A DNA stretch of 64,000 bases. Source: Massilia phosphatilytica (GTDB lineage Bacteria; Pseudomonadota; Gammaproteobacteria; Burkholderiales; Burkholderiaceae_D). This document shows positions 50,947 to 59,466 of this stretch, in pieces. The position numbers and the translations under genes were made by a program. The notes under the pieces are model-generated. The model was not told the origin of the DNA. It searched no databases and was given only the letters and a program-made list of their open reading frames with translations. The stretch's first letter is position 1; the number at the start of each line of letters is the position of its first letter. The DNA lies in assembly GCF_002968015.1 (NCBI RefSeq), contig NZ_PUIP01000010.1, positions 186,001 to 250,000 on the forward strand. Reading direction: 5' to 3'.

Positions 50947-52920
50947 TCAGGCAGCCAGCCGGGCAACCGGCGCCGGCCGGCGCTGCTCGTTGTCAGTGTG
51001 GAAAACGCTCACGATGCGCGCAAGGTGGCGGGCCTGTTCATCGAGGCTGGACGCCGCCGCCGCGGCCTCTTCGACGAGCGCCGCGTTCTGCTGGGTCGTG
51101 CCGTCGAGCTGAGAGATCGCGTCGTTGACCTGGTGGATGCCCGACGCCTGTTCGCGCGACGCCACGACGATTTCCGACATGAAGGCCGACACGCGCTGCA
51201 CGCTGGACAGGATATCCTCCATCGACGTGCCGGCCTGGCTCACCAGACGGCTGCCGGCCGCGACGCGTTCCACGCTTTCGTCGATGAGCTGCTTGATTTC
51301 CTTCGCTGCCGCCGCGCTGCGCTGCGCCAGGCTGCGCACTTCGCCGGCGACGACGGCAAAGCCGCGTCCCTGCTCGCCCGCCCTCGCGGCCTCGACGGCT
51401 GCATTGAGCGCGAGGATATTGGTCTGGAAAGCGATGCCGTCGATGACGCCAATGATGTCGACGATCTTGCGGGCGCTGTCGTCGATCGCCTGCATGGTCG
51501 CCACCACCTCGGACACCACCTTGCCGCCGTGCTGGGCCACCGTGGAGGCGTGGATCGCCACCAGGCTAGCCTTGTCCGCGTTCTCGGCATTTCCCTTGAC
51601 GGTGGACATGATCTCTTCCATGGACGCCGCCGTCTCTTCCAGGCTCGATGCCTGCGCCTCGGTGCGCGACGACAGATCGGCATTGCCGAGCGCGATATCA
51701 CCCGTCGTCGCGCCGATGGTATCGACGCCGACCCGGACTTCGCTCACGATGTTGCGCAGGTTGTCGTTCATGCGCCCCAGGGAAGCCAGTAGGCGGGATG
51801 TCTCGTTGCGCCCTTCGGCCGCGATGCGCGCCGTGAGGTCGCCGGCGGCGACGCGCTCCGCGATCGCGACGGCATTGTTCAGCGGCTTGGTCACGGAGCG
51901 GGCGATGATGTAAAGCATGAGCCCGCCGAATGCGAACATGACGGTGACTGCCGCCAGCATGCCCAGCCTCGTGTGCTGGAGGGCGGAAATCCTCGTGTCG
52001 AGCAAGCCGTCGAACTGCTCCGTGGCCTTGTGCGCGAACGCGTACTGGGCGTCGATGGCCGCTGTCGTGCGCTTGACGTATTCCGGTCCGGAGAACGTGA
52101 GCGACTCCGCCTTGACGATCTCGTCCATCGCCAACCGCATCGTCTGCTGCGCCTGCTCGTGCACGTCCCGGATCGGACCGCCCAGCGGTCCGGCCAGGGC
52201 CGGGTTGGCGCGCACGGCCTTGTCGTACTGCCTGGTCATCTGGTGCAACCGGTCGGCGACGCGCGCCACGATCGCGGACAACGCGAGCCGCTCTTCCGGG
52301 CTGGCGGCGCCGGCAGCCAGTAATCCGGCGCCCTTGGCGCGCATCTTGCCAAGCTCTTCGGAAAGATAAGGCAGCTGGTAATAAATCGCCTGGACGAGCT
52401 GGTACGAATCCACGCTCGGGTCCAGGTTCAGGCCATAATGGTCCGCCACCTGGTCCTCGACGTCGAGCAGCTTCGGCACCAGGGCCGTATGCGCCTCGTA
52501 ACTCTGGGGCACCGTGATCGTGCCCGCGACCACGCGTCCGCGCAGCGCTTCCCAGTCGCGCTTCGCCTCGGACCACGCCCGGTCGATGCGCGGATCGTGC
52601 AGTCCGGCGACGATGGCCGACATGGCTGCGTAGTTGGCGTCCACCTCGACTTGCTTCTTGTCCCGCTTCGGGATCGATTCCGCGACACCGCCAATCACGA
52701 GCGCGGCCAGTCCCCGATGCTGCTGCGTGGTCTGGATGGTGTCCAGGATCGTGGCCACGGGCGTGCGCGCCCTCGCTTCGAGCTCGAGCGCATCGAGCGC
52801 CTTGCCCGTCTCGTGCAGGTAGAGCGAGACCGGGATCGCGGCGACGATGACGCCCACCACGCTGAGGATCGCGAATTTATGCCAGAGCAGCAGGTGCTCG
52901 AGTCGATGTTGCAGGCCCAT
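50947..52920 (-). CDS. Methyl-accepting chemotaxis protein
   Basis: 657 residues from the ATG at 52920; an in-frame ATG at 52980 would add 20 residues. Membrane helix 1 (about 16-36, 'ILSVVGVIVAAIPVSLYL'), a long periplasmic helical sensor of about 290 residues, helix 2 ('LAAVTVMFAFGGLMLYIIA'), HAMP, and the signalling hairpin with the invariant tip 'DGIAFQTNILALNAAVEAARAGEQGRGFAVVAGEVR'-type region. Methylation helices flank it. The C-terminus lacks the NWETF tether for CheR. Signals to CheA; ligand unknown. The sensor resembles nitrate/nitrite-sensor-like helical bundles. Confidence 0.93.
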   Translation of the reverse strand: MGLQHRLEHLLLWHKFAILSVVGVIVAAIPVSLYLHETGKALDALELEARARTPVATILDTIQTTQQHRGLAALVIGGVAESIPKRDKKQVEVDANYAAMSAIVAGLHDPRIDRAWSEAKRDWEALRGRVVAGTITVPQSYEAHTALVPKLLDVEDQVADHYGLNLDPSVDSYQLVQAIYYQLPYLSEELGKMRAKGAGLLAAGAASPEERLALSAIVARVADRLHQMTRQYDKAVRANPALAGPLGGPIRDVHEQAQQTMRLAMDEIVKAESLTFSGPEYVKRTTAAIDAQYAFAHKATEQFDGLLDTRISALQHTRLGMLAAVTVMFAFGGLMLYIIARSVTKPLNNAVAIAERVAAGDLTARIAAEGRNETSRLLASLGRMNDNLRNIVSEVRVGVDTIGATTGDIALGNADLSSRTEAQASSLEETAASMEEIMSTVKGNAENADKASLVAIHASTVAQHGGKVVSEVVATMQAIDDSARKIVDIIGVIDGIAFQTNILALNAAVEAARAGEQGRGFAVVAGEVRSLAQRSAAAAKEIKQLIDESVERVAAGSRLVSQAGTSMEDILSSVQRVSAFMSEIVVASREQASGIHQVNDAISQLDGTTQQNAALVEEAAAAASSLDEQARHLARIVSVFHTDNEQRRPAPVARLAA

Positions 52921-53042
52921 GATCTTGTCTACCGTTGAATCGTGATTTATATCCAAACGGAAACGATAATTGCCCAGCACCCAAACCGCAATACGTATTT
53001 ATTGATTCGGGCGGAGATACGACATTTCACCGAGCGACAGGC

Positions 53043-53075
53043 GAAAAAAAACCAGGCACGAGGCCTGGTTTTTCA
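53043..53075 (-). terminator. Terminator of the ribosomal protein run, after rplQ
   Basis: CCAGGC (53052-53057) and GCCTGG (53063-53068) with a 5-nt loop; on the minus strand the hairpin is followed by eight T residues. It stands 18 bp after the rplQ stop. Confidence 0.92.
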
Positions 53076-53092
53076 TGATGCTTGAACCGCGA

Positions 53093-53488
53093 TTACTCGG
53101 CGGTCGGCGCGTCTTCAGCCGAGGTGACTTCCGGACGGTCGACCAGCTCGACGAAGGCCATCGGGGCGTTGTCGCCAACGCGGAAGCCCATCTTCAGGAT
53201 GCGGATGTAGCCGCCCGGACGCGCGTTGTAGCGCGGGCCGATTTCGGCGAACAGTTTCTGCACGATTTCGCGGTCACGCAGGCGGGCGAATGCCAGACGC
53301 TTGTTGGCCAGCGTGTCGCTCTTGCCCAGGGTGATGATCGGCTCGACGACTTTGCGCAGTTCCTTGGCTTTCGGAACGGTGGTCTTGATCGCTTCGTGAC
53401 GCAGCAGCGAAACGGTCATGTTGCGCAGCATGGCGAGGCGGTGGGACGAAGTACGGTTCAGCTTGCGAAGGCCGTGACGGTGACGCAT
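53093..53488 (-). CDS. rplQ: 50S ribosomal protein L17
   Basis: 131 residues. 'MRHRHGLRKLNRTSSHRLAM' start, 'EAIKTTVPKAKELRKVVEPIITLGK' central block, both diagnostic of L17. Its last 15 residues are an acidic Ala-rich tail. Final gene of the alpha-operon order, but separated from rpoA by 239 bp holding a palindromic repeat. Confidence 0.98.
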   Translation of the reverse strand: MRHRHGLRKLNRTSSHRLAMLRNMTVSLLRHEAIKTTVPKAKELRKVVEPIITLGKSDTLANKRLAFARLRDREIVQKLFAEIGPRYNARPGGYIRILKMGFRVGDNAPMAFVELVDRPEVTSAEDAPTAE

Positions 53489-53602
53489 GGTATTTCCTTT
53501 CGAGTTAAGTTTAAATCCGAGCTCTTCGATCGCCTTCGATAAGGCGCGGGCCGGTTCAGACGGTACAACAACAAAAAACTTCAGCAGACCACTACAGCAT
53601 CA

Positions 53603-53720
53603 GGGTCCCGAGAAACCGTAGCGAGCGGGCTCAGTTTCGTTCGAGAAGCGCAGCCGTACTTACGGTACGGCGAGCATCACAGGACGAAAATGTGCACGCG
53701 CAGTAGGTTTATCGGGATCC
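53603..53720. repeat. 118-bp nested palindromic element between rpoA and rplQ
   Basis: Outer arms 53603-53617 and 53706-53720 match at 13 of 15 positions. Core GAGAAGCGCAGCCGTAC-TTAC-GGTACGGCGAGCATCACA (53643-53680) with CCGTAC/GTACGG hairpin. Shares ordered blocks with the element at 32442: AAACCGT, GCGAGCGG, GAGAAGCGCAGC, GCGAGCATC, ACGCGCAG, AGGTTT. It begins about 115 bp upstream of rplQ and ends seven bases after the rpoA stop. Confidence 0.85.
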
Positions 53721-53727
53721 CCCCTGA

Positions 53728-54705
53728 TTACTTTTCGAGACCGGCAGGTGGCCAGTTTTCCAGCTTCATGCCCAGGGTCAGACCACGGGAAGCCAGGACT
53801 TCCTTGATCTCGTTCAGCGACTTGCGGCCCAGGTTCGGCGTCTTCAGCAGTTCGTTTTCCGAACGCTGGATCAGGTCGCCGATGTAGTAGATGTTCTCGG
53901 CCTTCAGGCAGTTTGCCGAACGGACGGTCAGTTCCAGGTCGTCCACCGGACGCAGCAGGATCGGATCGACCAGCGGTGCACGCGACGGTGCTTCCGCGGC
54001 GGCTTCGGTGCCTTCCAGGGCGGCGAACACATTCAACTGGTCGACCAGGACGCGGGCCGACTGGCGGATCGCTTCTTCCGGCGTGATGACGCCGTTGGTC
54101 TCGATGTTGATGATCAGCTTGTCGAGGTCGGTACGCTGTTCGACACGGGCGGATTCCACGGCATACGACACGCGGCGGACCGGCGAGAACGAAGCGTCCA
54201 GGATGATGCGGCCGATGGTCTTGTTCGTGTCTTCTGACAGGCGGCGCACGTTACCCGGCACATAGCCGCGGCCTTTTTCGACCTTGATCTGCATGTCCAG
54301 CTTGCCGCCGGCGGTCAGATGGGCGATCACGTGTTCCGGGTTGATCAGTTCCACGTCATGCGGCAGGTCGATGTCCGATGCCAGGACCGGGCCTTCGCCT
54401 TCCTTCTTCAGGGTCAGCGTCACGGAGTCGCGGTTGTGCACCTTGAACACGACGCCTTTCAGGTTCAGCAGCAGGTCGACGACGTCTTCCTGCACACCAT
54501 CCAGCGACGAGTACTCGTGCACGACGCCGGCGATCGTCACTTCGGTCGGCGCGTAGCCGATCATCGACGACAGCAGGACGCGGCGCAGCGCGTTACCCAG
54601 CGTGTGGCCATAACCACGTTCGAACGGCTCCATCACGACTTTCGCGTGGCCGGCGCCGAGCGTTTCGACATCGATAATACGTGGCTTCAACAAACTATTT
54701 TGCAT
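53728..54705 (-). CDS. rpoA: RNA polymerase alpha subunit
   Basis: 325 residues from the ATG at 54705 ('MQNSLLKPRIID'), with GAGGA upstream; an in-frame ATG five codons earlier is less likely. N-terminal assembly domain with 'ERGYGHTLGNALRRVLLSS', linker after about 235, and C-terminal DNA/activator-binding domain 'RSANCLKAENIYYIGDLI' and 'NLGRKSLNEIKEVLA'. Two hairpins separate it from rpsD. Confidence 0.98.
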   Translation of the reverse strand: MQNSLLKPRIIDVETLGAGHAKVVMEPFERGYGHTLGNALRRVLLSSMIGYAPTEVTIAGVVHEYSSLDGVQEDVVDLLLNLKGVVFKVHNRDSVTLTLKKEGEGPVLASDIDLPHDVELINPEHVIAHLTAGGKLDMQIKVEKGRGYVPGNVRRLSEDTNKTIGRIILDASFSPVRRVSYAVESARVEQRTDLDKLIINIETNGVITPEEAIRQSARVLVDQLNVFAALEGTEAAAEAPSRAPLVDPILLRPVDDLELTVRSANCLKAENIYYIGDLIQRSENELLKTPNLGRKSLNEIKEVLASRGLTLGMKLENWPPAGLEK

Positions 54706-54769
54706 GAGTGTCCTCTTCAATACCCTCGGCTCGTTACACCGATAAGGCTGATGGCATCAGTAGTAGAAA

Positions 54770-54791
54770 CGCCTGCTTCTTCGAGCAGGCG
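54770..54791 (-). terminator. Hairpin in the rpsD-rpoA gap (second of two)
   Basis: CGCCTGCT (54770-54777) pairs with AGCAGGCG (54784-54791) around a 6-nt loop. On the minus strand it is followed by TTTCT. Together with the palindrome at 54818 it may reduce read-through into rpoA or mark RNA processing. Confidence 0.5.
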
Positions 54792-54817
54792 GTAAGGCGA
54801 ATTCGGTATTCGACAGA

Positions 54818-54843
54818 AAATGGAGCGGCGCGCCGCTCCATTT
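54818..54843 (-). terminator. 26-bp perfect palindrome just after rpsD
   Basis: Self-complementary over 26 bases (AAATGGAGCGGCG and its complement), beginning five bases after the rpsD stop. On the minus strand the arm is followed by TTTTCTG. Attenuator or weak terminator inside the ribosomal run; the start of rpoA lies about 110 bp further. Confidence 0.6.
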
Positions 54844-54848
54844 GTCTA

Positions 54849-55472
54849 TTAACGCGAGTACAGTTCGACGATCAGCGCTTCGTTGACGTCGGCAGCGATC
54901 TCGTTACGCTCCGGATAGGCGCGGAAGGTTGCTTCCATTTTCTTGGCGTCAACCGACACCCAGCTCGGGAAACCAACTTGTTCGGCCAGCGACAGGGCTT
55001 CAACGATACGGGTCTGCTTCTTGGCCTTTTCGCGGACGGCGATGACGTCGCCGGTCTTGACCTGGTACGAAGCGATGTTCACGACGTTGCCGTTCACGGT
55101 CAGCGCTTTGTGGCTGACCAGCTGACGTGCTTCAGCGCGGGTCGAGCCGAAGCCCATGCGGTAGACGACGTTGTCCAGACGCGATTCCAGCAGCTTCAGC
55201 AGGGTCTCACCCGTGTTGCCCTTGCGGCGCGACGCTTCAGCGAAGTAGCGGCGGAACTGACGTTCCAGCACGCCGTAGATACGCTTGACCTTCTGCTTTT
55301 CACGCAGCTGGTTGCCGTAGTCCGACGTACGCTGGCCCGACTTGACGCCGTGCTGGCCTGGCTTGACGTCCAGTTTGCACTTGGAGTCGAGCGAGCGGCG
55401 TGCGCTCTTCAGGAACAGGTCGGTGCCTTCACGGCGCGACAGTTTTGCTTTAGGTCCGATATAACGTGCCAC
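54849..55472 (-). CDS. rpsD: 30S ribosomal protein S4
   Basis: 207 residues. 'ARYIGPKAKLSRREGTDLFL' N-terminus, S4 RNA-binding domain with 'RLDNVVYRMGFGSTRAEARQLVSHKALTVNG'. Binds 16S rRNA early in 30S assembly and, in E. coli, represses the alpha operon. AAGGAAG ribosome site upstream. Preceded by a 247-bp gap from rpsK. Confidence 0.98.
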   Translation of the reverse strand: MARYIGPKAKLSRREGTDLFLKSARRSLDSKCKLDVKPGQHGVKSGQRTSDYGNQLREKQKVKRIYGVLERQFRRYFAEASRRKGNTGETLLKLLESRLDNVVYRMGFGSTRAEARQLVSHKALTVNGNVVNIASYQVKTGDVIAVREKAKKQTRIVEALSLAEQVGFPSWVSVDAKKMEATFRAYPERNEIAADVNEALIVELYSR

Positions 55473-55719
55473 GTTAAACTTCCTTTATTTTGATGATCAC
55501 GCCCCGGATGCGGAGTCGATAAACGCTCGCAACAGGCGCTAGTCCAGTTCTTCGATGAGACCGGACGTGGCTTACAAAATACCTCGGGGCCAGGACGGCC
55601 CAAGGCGACAATAGCCGGGCAGTATAACCCATTTCGGGGTTAACTGCACCGGCGATCTGATAACACCACGGCGTGGCGTATCGATACCACGACAGGCGGA
55701 CGAGCCGCCCTACCCGGTA
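55473..55719. other. Enlarged rpsK-rpsD spacer with inverted repeats
   Basis: 247 bp where neighbouring ribosomal genes usually lie within tens of bases. On the minus strand it begins, a few bases after the rpsK stop, with GTAGGGCGGCTCGTCCGCC (a hairpin-forming unit that also starts GTAGGG), continues with GGTATCGATACG and CCACGCCGTGG palindromes, and contains TATACT, a possible -10 box, about 120 bp before rpsD. No ORF of credible size. Confidence 0.55.
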
Positions 55720-56124
55720 TTAGATACGACGACGCTTCGGCGGACGGCAGCCGTTGTGCGGAACCGGCGTCACGTCCTGGATCTCGGTGATCTTGATACC
55801 CAGGTTGTTCAGCGCGCGCACAGCCGATTCACGGCCCGGGCCCGGGCCCTTGATGCGCACTTCCAGGTTCTTCACGCCGTATTCCTGAGCGACCTTGCCT
55901 GCAGCTTCAGCTGCGACCTGCGCCGCAAACGGGGTCGATTTACGCGAACCCTTGAAGCCGGCGCCGCCGGACGTCGCCCACGACAGGGCGTTGCCCTGAC
56001 GATCGGTGATCGTGATGATGGTGTTGTTGAACGATGCGTGGACGTGTGCGATGCCTTCGGCGACGTTCTTCTTGACTTTCTTGCGGATGCGGGCTGCAGC
56101 CGCCGAGCTTTGTTGCTTAGCCAT
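55720..56124 (-). CDS. rpsK: 30S ribosomal protein S11
   Basis: 134 residues, slightly basic N-terminal extension 'MAKQQSSAAAARIRKKVKKN' then the S11 core 'GIAHVHASFNNTIITITDRQGN' and C-terminal 'DVTPVPHNGCRPPKRRRI'. Sits in the 30S platform contacting mRNA and E-site tRNA. Fourteen bases after rpsM. Confidence 0.98.
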   Translation of the reverse strand: MAKQQSSAAAARIRKKVKKNVAEGIAHVHASFNNTIITITDRQGNALSWATSGGAGFKGSRKSTPFAAQVAAEAAGKVAQEYGVKNLEVRIKGPGPGRESAVRALNNLGIKITEIQDVTPVPHNGCRPPKRRRI

Positions 56125-56138
56125 GGTCAGTTCCTAGA

Positions 56139-56504
56139 TTATTTCTTGAGCGATTGAGCTGCTTTGCGCGGGCCCTTGCGGGTACGTGCATTGGTACGGG
56201 TGCGCTGACCGCGGACCGGCAGGCCCTTGCGGTGACGCATACCGCGGTAGCAGCCCAGGTCCATCAGACGCTTGATGCTCATGGACAGCTCACGGCGCAG
56301 GTCGCCCTCGACCACGAACTTGCCGACTGCATCACGCAGCTTTTCCAGTTCGTTGTCGTCCAGGTCCTTGACCTTCTTGTTGGTCGCAACGCCGGTCGAT
56401 TCGCAGATCTGCTTCGAGCGGGTACGGCCGATACCATAGATCGCCGTCAGGCCGATGACGGTGTGCTGGTGATTGGGGACGTTGACCCCTGCAATACGTG
56501 CCAT
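56139..56504 (-). CDS. rpsM: 30S ribosomal protein S13
   Basis: 121 residues. 'ARIAGVNVPNHQHTVIGLTAIYGIGRTRSKQIC' with the helix-hairpin-helix, and the basic tail 'RGQRTRTNARTRKGPRKAA' that reaches the P-site tRNA. Follows rpmJ by 15 bases. Confidence 0.98.
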   Translation of the reverse strand: MARIAGVNVPNHQHTVIGLTAIYGIGRTRSKQICESTGVATNKKVKDLDDNELEKLRDAVGKFVVEGDLRRELSMSIKRLMDLGCYRGMRHRKGLPVRGQRTRTNARTRKGPRKAAQSLKK

Positions 56505-56519
56505 TCGATATTCCTCGTA

Positions 56520-56633
56520 TTAACCTTGACGCTGCTTGTGACGCGGCTCGACGCAGATCACACGGACCACGCCCTTGCGCTTGATGATCTTGCAGTTGCG
56601 GCAGATCCGCTTGACTGAAGCGTTAACTTTCAT
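56520..56633 (-). CDS. rpmJ: 50S ribosomal protein L36
   Basis: 37 residues, too short for many ORF callers. 'MKVNASVKRICRNCKIIKRK' start and 'CVEPRHKQRQG' end; zinc ligands Cys11, Cys14, Cys27 and His32 give the zinc-binding (C+) form. Lies between infA and rpsM, 37 bp after infA. Confidence 0.97.
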   Translation of the reverse strand: MKVNASVKRICRNCKIIKRKGVVRVICVEPRHKQRQG

Positions 56634-56670
56634 TTTGCACTCTCTTCCAGATTCGATAACTTGATTAGTT

Positions 56671-56889
56671 TTACTTGGTGCGGAACACGATGCGGGCCCG
56701 GGACAAGTCGTAAGGGGTCAGTTCCACCGTTACCTTGTCACCCGGAAGAATGCGGATGTAATTCATTCGCATTTTACCCGAGATATGTCCAAGCACCACG
56801 TGCCCGTTTTCCAGCTTTACGCGAAAGGTCGCGTTCGGGAGATTCTCCAGAATCTCCCCTTGCATTTGGATGACGTCGTCTTTTGCCAT
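56671..56889 (-). CDS. infA: Translation initiation factor IF-1
   Basis: 72 residues, the standard OB-fold: 'MAKDDVIQMQGEILENLPNA', 'LENGHVVLGHISGKMRMNYIRILPGDKVTVELTPYDLSRARI' region. Binds the A site of 30S during initiation. Placed between secY and rpmJ in the usual order. Confidence 0.98.
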   Translation of the reverse strand: MAKDDVIQMQGEILENLPNATFRVKLENGHVVLGHISGKMRMNYIRILPGDKVTVELTPYDLSRARIVFRTK

Positions 56890-56921
56890 TCGGTCTATTC
56901 ACTCCTGGGGACGCCGGCCGC

Positions 56922-58256
56922 TCAACGCGACGGGATACCGCCCTTGAAATTTGCCTTACGCAGCAGCGATTCATATTGCTGCGACATGACGTAGTTCTGC
57001 ACCTGCGCCATGAAATCCATCGTGACGACCACGATGATCAGGAGCGAGGTTCCGCCGAAGTAGAAAGGTACTTTCCACTGGCTCTGGAAGAACTCCGGCA
57101 CCAGGCACACCAGCGTGATATAGACCGCACCGGCCAGGGTCAGGCGCATCAGGATCTTGTCGATGTAGCGTGCGGTCTGCTCGCCCGGACGGATGCCCGG
57201 TACAAACGCGCCGCTCTTCTTCAAGTTGTCCGCCGTTTCCTTGCTGTTGAATACCAGCGCCGTGTAGAAGAAGCAGAAGAACACGATAGCCACCGCATAC
57301 AGCAACGCGTGGATCGGTTCGCCCGGACTCAGCGAGGCAGCGAGGTCTTTCAAGAACCCGATGAACGGGTTGTTGACATCTTTGCCGCGCGTGAACCAGT
57401 CGATGATCGTGGCCGGGAACATGATGATCGAAGAAGCGAAGATCGGCGGGATCACACCAGCCATGTTCAACTTCAACGGCAGGTGGCTGGTCTGGCCACC
57501 ATAAATCTTGTTTCCGACCTGGCGTTTCGCGTAATTCACCAGGATCTTGCGCTGGCCGCGTTCGACGAACACGACAGCGTAAGTCACCAGGGCTACCAGA
57601 ATCACGATGACGATCGCGGAGAAGCTGCCGATCGAACCGTTCGACACCAGGGTGAACAAGCCACTCAGTGCGCCCGGCAGACCAGCTGCGATACCGGCAA
57701 AAATGATGATCGAGATACCGTTGCCAAGACCACGCTCGGTGATCTGCTCGCCCAGCCACATGAGGAACATGGTGCCGGTCAGCAGGGTCACGACGGTCAC
57801 GAAGCGGAAGCCCATGCCGGGATCGAGCACGAGGCCTTGCTGCGCCTCGAGCGCGACGGCGATACCGAACGCCTGGAACAGAGCCAGCACGACCGTGAAA
57901 TACCGGGTGTACTGGGTGATCTTGCGGCGGCCGGCCTCGCCCTCTTTCTTCAGTGCCTCCATCTGCGGCAGGACGATCGACACCAGCTGCATGATGATCG
58001 AAGCCGAAATGTACGGCGTGATGCCAAGTGCGAACACGGCAAAGCGGGACAATGCCCCGCCCGAGAACATGTTGAACATGCCCAGGATGCCGCCCTCGTT
58101 CTGCTTGAACAGCTGGGCCATGGCGATCGGGTCAATCCCGGGGACCGGGATATGAGCTCCGATACGGTACACGACCAATGCGCCAAGCAAGAACCACAAC
58201 CGGCCCCAGGGGAAGCCGGATGCAGCACTTTTACCAAGTTGTGAATTAGTCGCCAA
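56922..58256 (-). CDS. secY: Preprotein translocase channel subunit SecY
   Basis: 444 residues with ten membrane helices. 'GRLWFLLGALVVYRIGAHIPVPGID' first helix, plug region near 'NMFSGGALSRFAVFALGITPYISASII', C4/C5 loops 'VERGQRKILVNYAKRQVG' and 'NLKKSGAFVPGIRPGEQTARYI'. Core of the Sec channel. Follows rplO by 29 bases. Confidence 0.98.
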   Translation of the reverse strand: MATNSQLGKSAASGFPWGRLWFLLGALVVYRIGAHIPVPGIDPIAMAQLFKQNEGGILGMFNMFSGGALSRFAVFALGITPYISASIIMQLVSIVLPQMEALKKEGEAGRRKITQYTRYFTVVLALFQAFGIAVALEAQQGLVLDPGMGFRFVTVVTLLTGTMFLMWLGEQITERGLGNGISIIIFAGIAAGLPGALSGLFTLVSNGSIGSFSAIVIVILVALVTYAVVFVERGQRKILVNYAKRQVGNKIYGGQTSHLPLKLNMAGVIPPIFASSIIMFPATIIDWFTRGKDVNNPFIGFLKDLAASLSPGEPIHALLYAVAIVFFCFFYTALVFNSKETADNLKKSGAFVPGIRPGEQTARYIDKILMRLTLAGAVYITLVCLVPEFFQSQWKVPFYFGGTSLLIIVVVTMDFMAQVQNYVMSQQYESLLRKANFKGGIPSR

Positions 58257-58285
58257 TTTTTGCTCCGATCAGGCAGCGGTCGCGT

Positions 58286-58717
58286 TTAGGCGACCGAGCC
58301 GCCAGCTGCTTCGATCGCTGCTTTCGCGCCAGCGGTTGCCTTGATGCCTTTCAGGTTCACCGCTTTGGTGATTTCGCCCGACAGGATCACGCGCACGTCG
58401 CGAGCGACGACCGGCAGCACGCCGGCTTGCTTGAGCACCAGGACGTCGACATCGGCGACGGCCAGGTTGTTCAGGTCCGACAGACGCACTTCAGCCTTGA
58501 ACGTAGCGTTCAGCGACTTGAAGCCACGCTTCGGCAGACGGCGCTGCAGAGGCATCTGACCGCCTTCGAAGCCGACCTTGTGGAAGCCGCCCGAACGCGA
58601 CTTCTGACCCTTGTGACCGCGGCCGGCGGTCTTGCCCAGGCCCGAGCCGATACCGCGACCGACGCGGCGCTTGGCGTGTTTCGCGCCTTCAGCGGGTTGG
58701 ATGGTATTGAGTTGCAT
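58286..58717 (-). CDS. rplO: 50S ribosomal protein L15
   Basis: 143 residues. 'LNTIQPAEGAKHAKRRVGRGIGSGLGKTAGRGHKGQKSRSGG' glycine/arginine-rich N-terminal arm and a globular C-terminal part ending 'AAIEAAGGSVA'. Binds 23S rRNA. Between rpmD and secY as usual. Confidence 0.98.
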   Translation of the reverse strand: MQLNTIQPAEGAKHAKRRVGRGIGSGLGKTAGRGHKGQKSRSGGFHKVGFEGGQMPLQRRLPKRGFKSLNATFKAEVRLSDLNNLAVADVDVLVLKQAGVLPVVARDVRVILSGEITKAVNLKGIKATAGAKAAIEAAGGSVA

Positions 58718-58744
58718 TATTTTCTCCGTTGACCAAGCCTGAGC

Positions 58745-58924
58745 TTAGTCGACAATTTTCACGAGGTAGTTGACCTTGTTGATCATGCCGCGGATCGCCG
58801 GGGTGTCCTGCAGCTCGGAAACCGAGTTGACACGACGCAGACCCAGACCGCGCACGGTGGCGCGGTGATCCTGGCGGGTACCGATCAGGCCTTTGACCAG
58901 CTTGACTTTAATGGTGTTTGCCAT
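58745..58924 (-). CDS. rpmD: 50S ribosomal protein L30
   Basis: 59 residues, read directly from the sequence. 'MANTIKVKLVKGLIGTRQDH' start, 'TVRGLGLRRVNSV' middle and 'NKVNYLVKIVD' end match the short bacterial L30. Lies 11 bp after rpsE. Confidence 0.97.
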   Translation of the reverse strand: MANTIKVKLVKGLIGTRQDHRATVRGLGLRRVNSVSELQDTPAIRGMINKVNYLVKIVD

Positions 58925-58935
58925 AGTTGTTCCCC

Positions 58936-59454
58936 TTAACCCAGGATCTCTTCCACCGACTTGCCGCGCTTGGCAGCGATGTCGGCCGGAGTGCTCATTT
59001 TTGCCAGACCGTCGAGGGTCGCGCGAACCAGGTTGTACGGGTTCGACGAACCGGTCGACTTGGCGACGACGTCGGTCACGCCCATGACTTCGAAGATTGC
59101 GCGCATTGCGCCGCCTGCGATCACGCCGGTACCCGGCTTGGCCGGCGACATCATCACGTACGACGCGCCGTGGCGGCCGGTGACGCTGTGCTGCAGCGTG
59201 CCGTTCTTGAGGGGCACCTTGATCAGGTTGCGGCGGGCTTCTTCCATCGCTTTCTGCACGCCGACCGGAACTTCCTTCGACTTGCCTTTGCCCATGCCGA
59301 TGCGGCCATCGCCGTCACCGACAACGGTCAGCGCTGCAAAACCCATGATACGACCACCCTTGACCACTTTGGTCACGCGGTTGATCGCGATCATTTTCTC
59401 GCGCATGCCATCATCCGGCTTGTCGCTTGCCATTTTCGCTTGCATTTTTGCCAT
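58936..59454 (-). CDS. rpsE: 30S ribosomal protein S5
   Basis: 172 residues. 'DDGMREKMIAINRVTKVVKGGRIMGFAALTVVGDGDGRIGMGKGK' dsRBD-like domain and C-terminal domain 'KPGTGVIAGGAMRAIFEVMGVTDVVAK'. Involved in decoding accuracy with S4. Twelve bases after rplR. Confidence 0.98.
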   Translation of the reverse strand: MAKMQAKMASDKPDDGMREKMIAINRVTKVVKGGRIMGFAALTVVGDGDGRIGMGKGKSKEVPVGVQKAMEEARRNLIKVPLKNGTLQHSVTGRHGASYVMMSPAKPGTGVIAGGAMRAIFEVMGVTDVVAKSTGSSNPYNLVRATLDGLAKMSTPADIAAKRGKSVEEILG

Positions 59455-59466
59455 GACGATTCTTCC

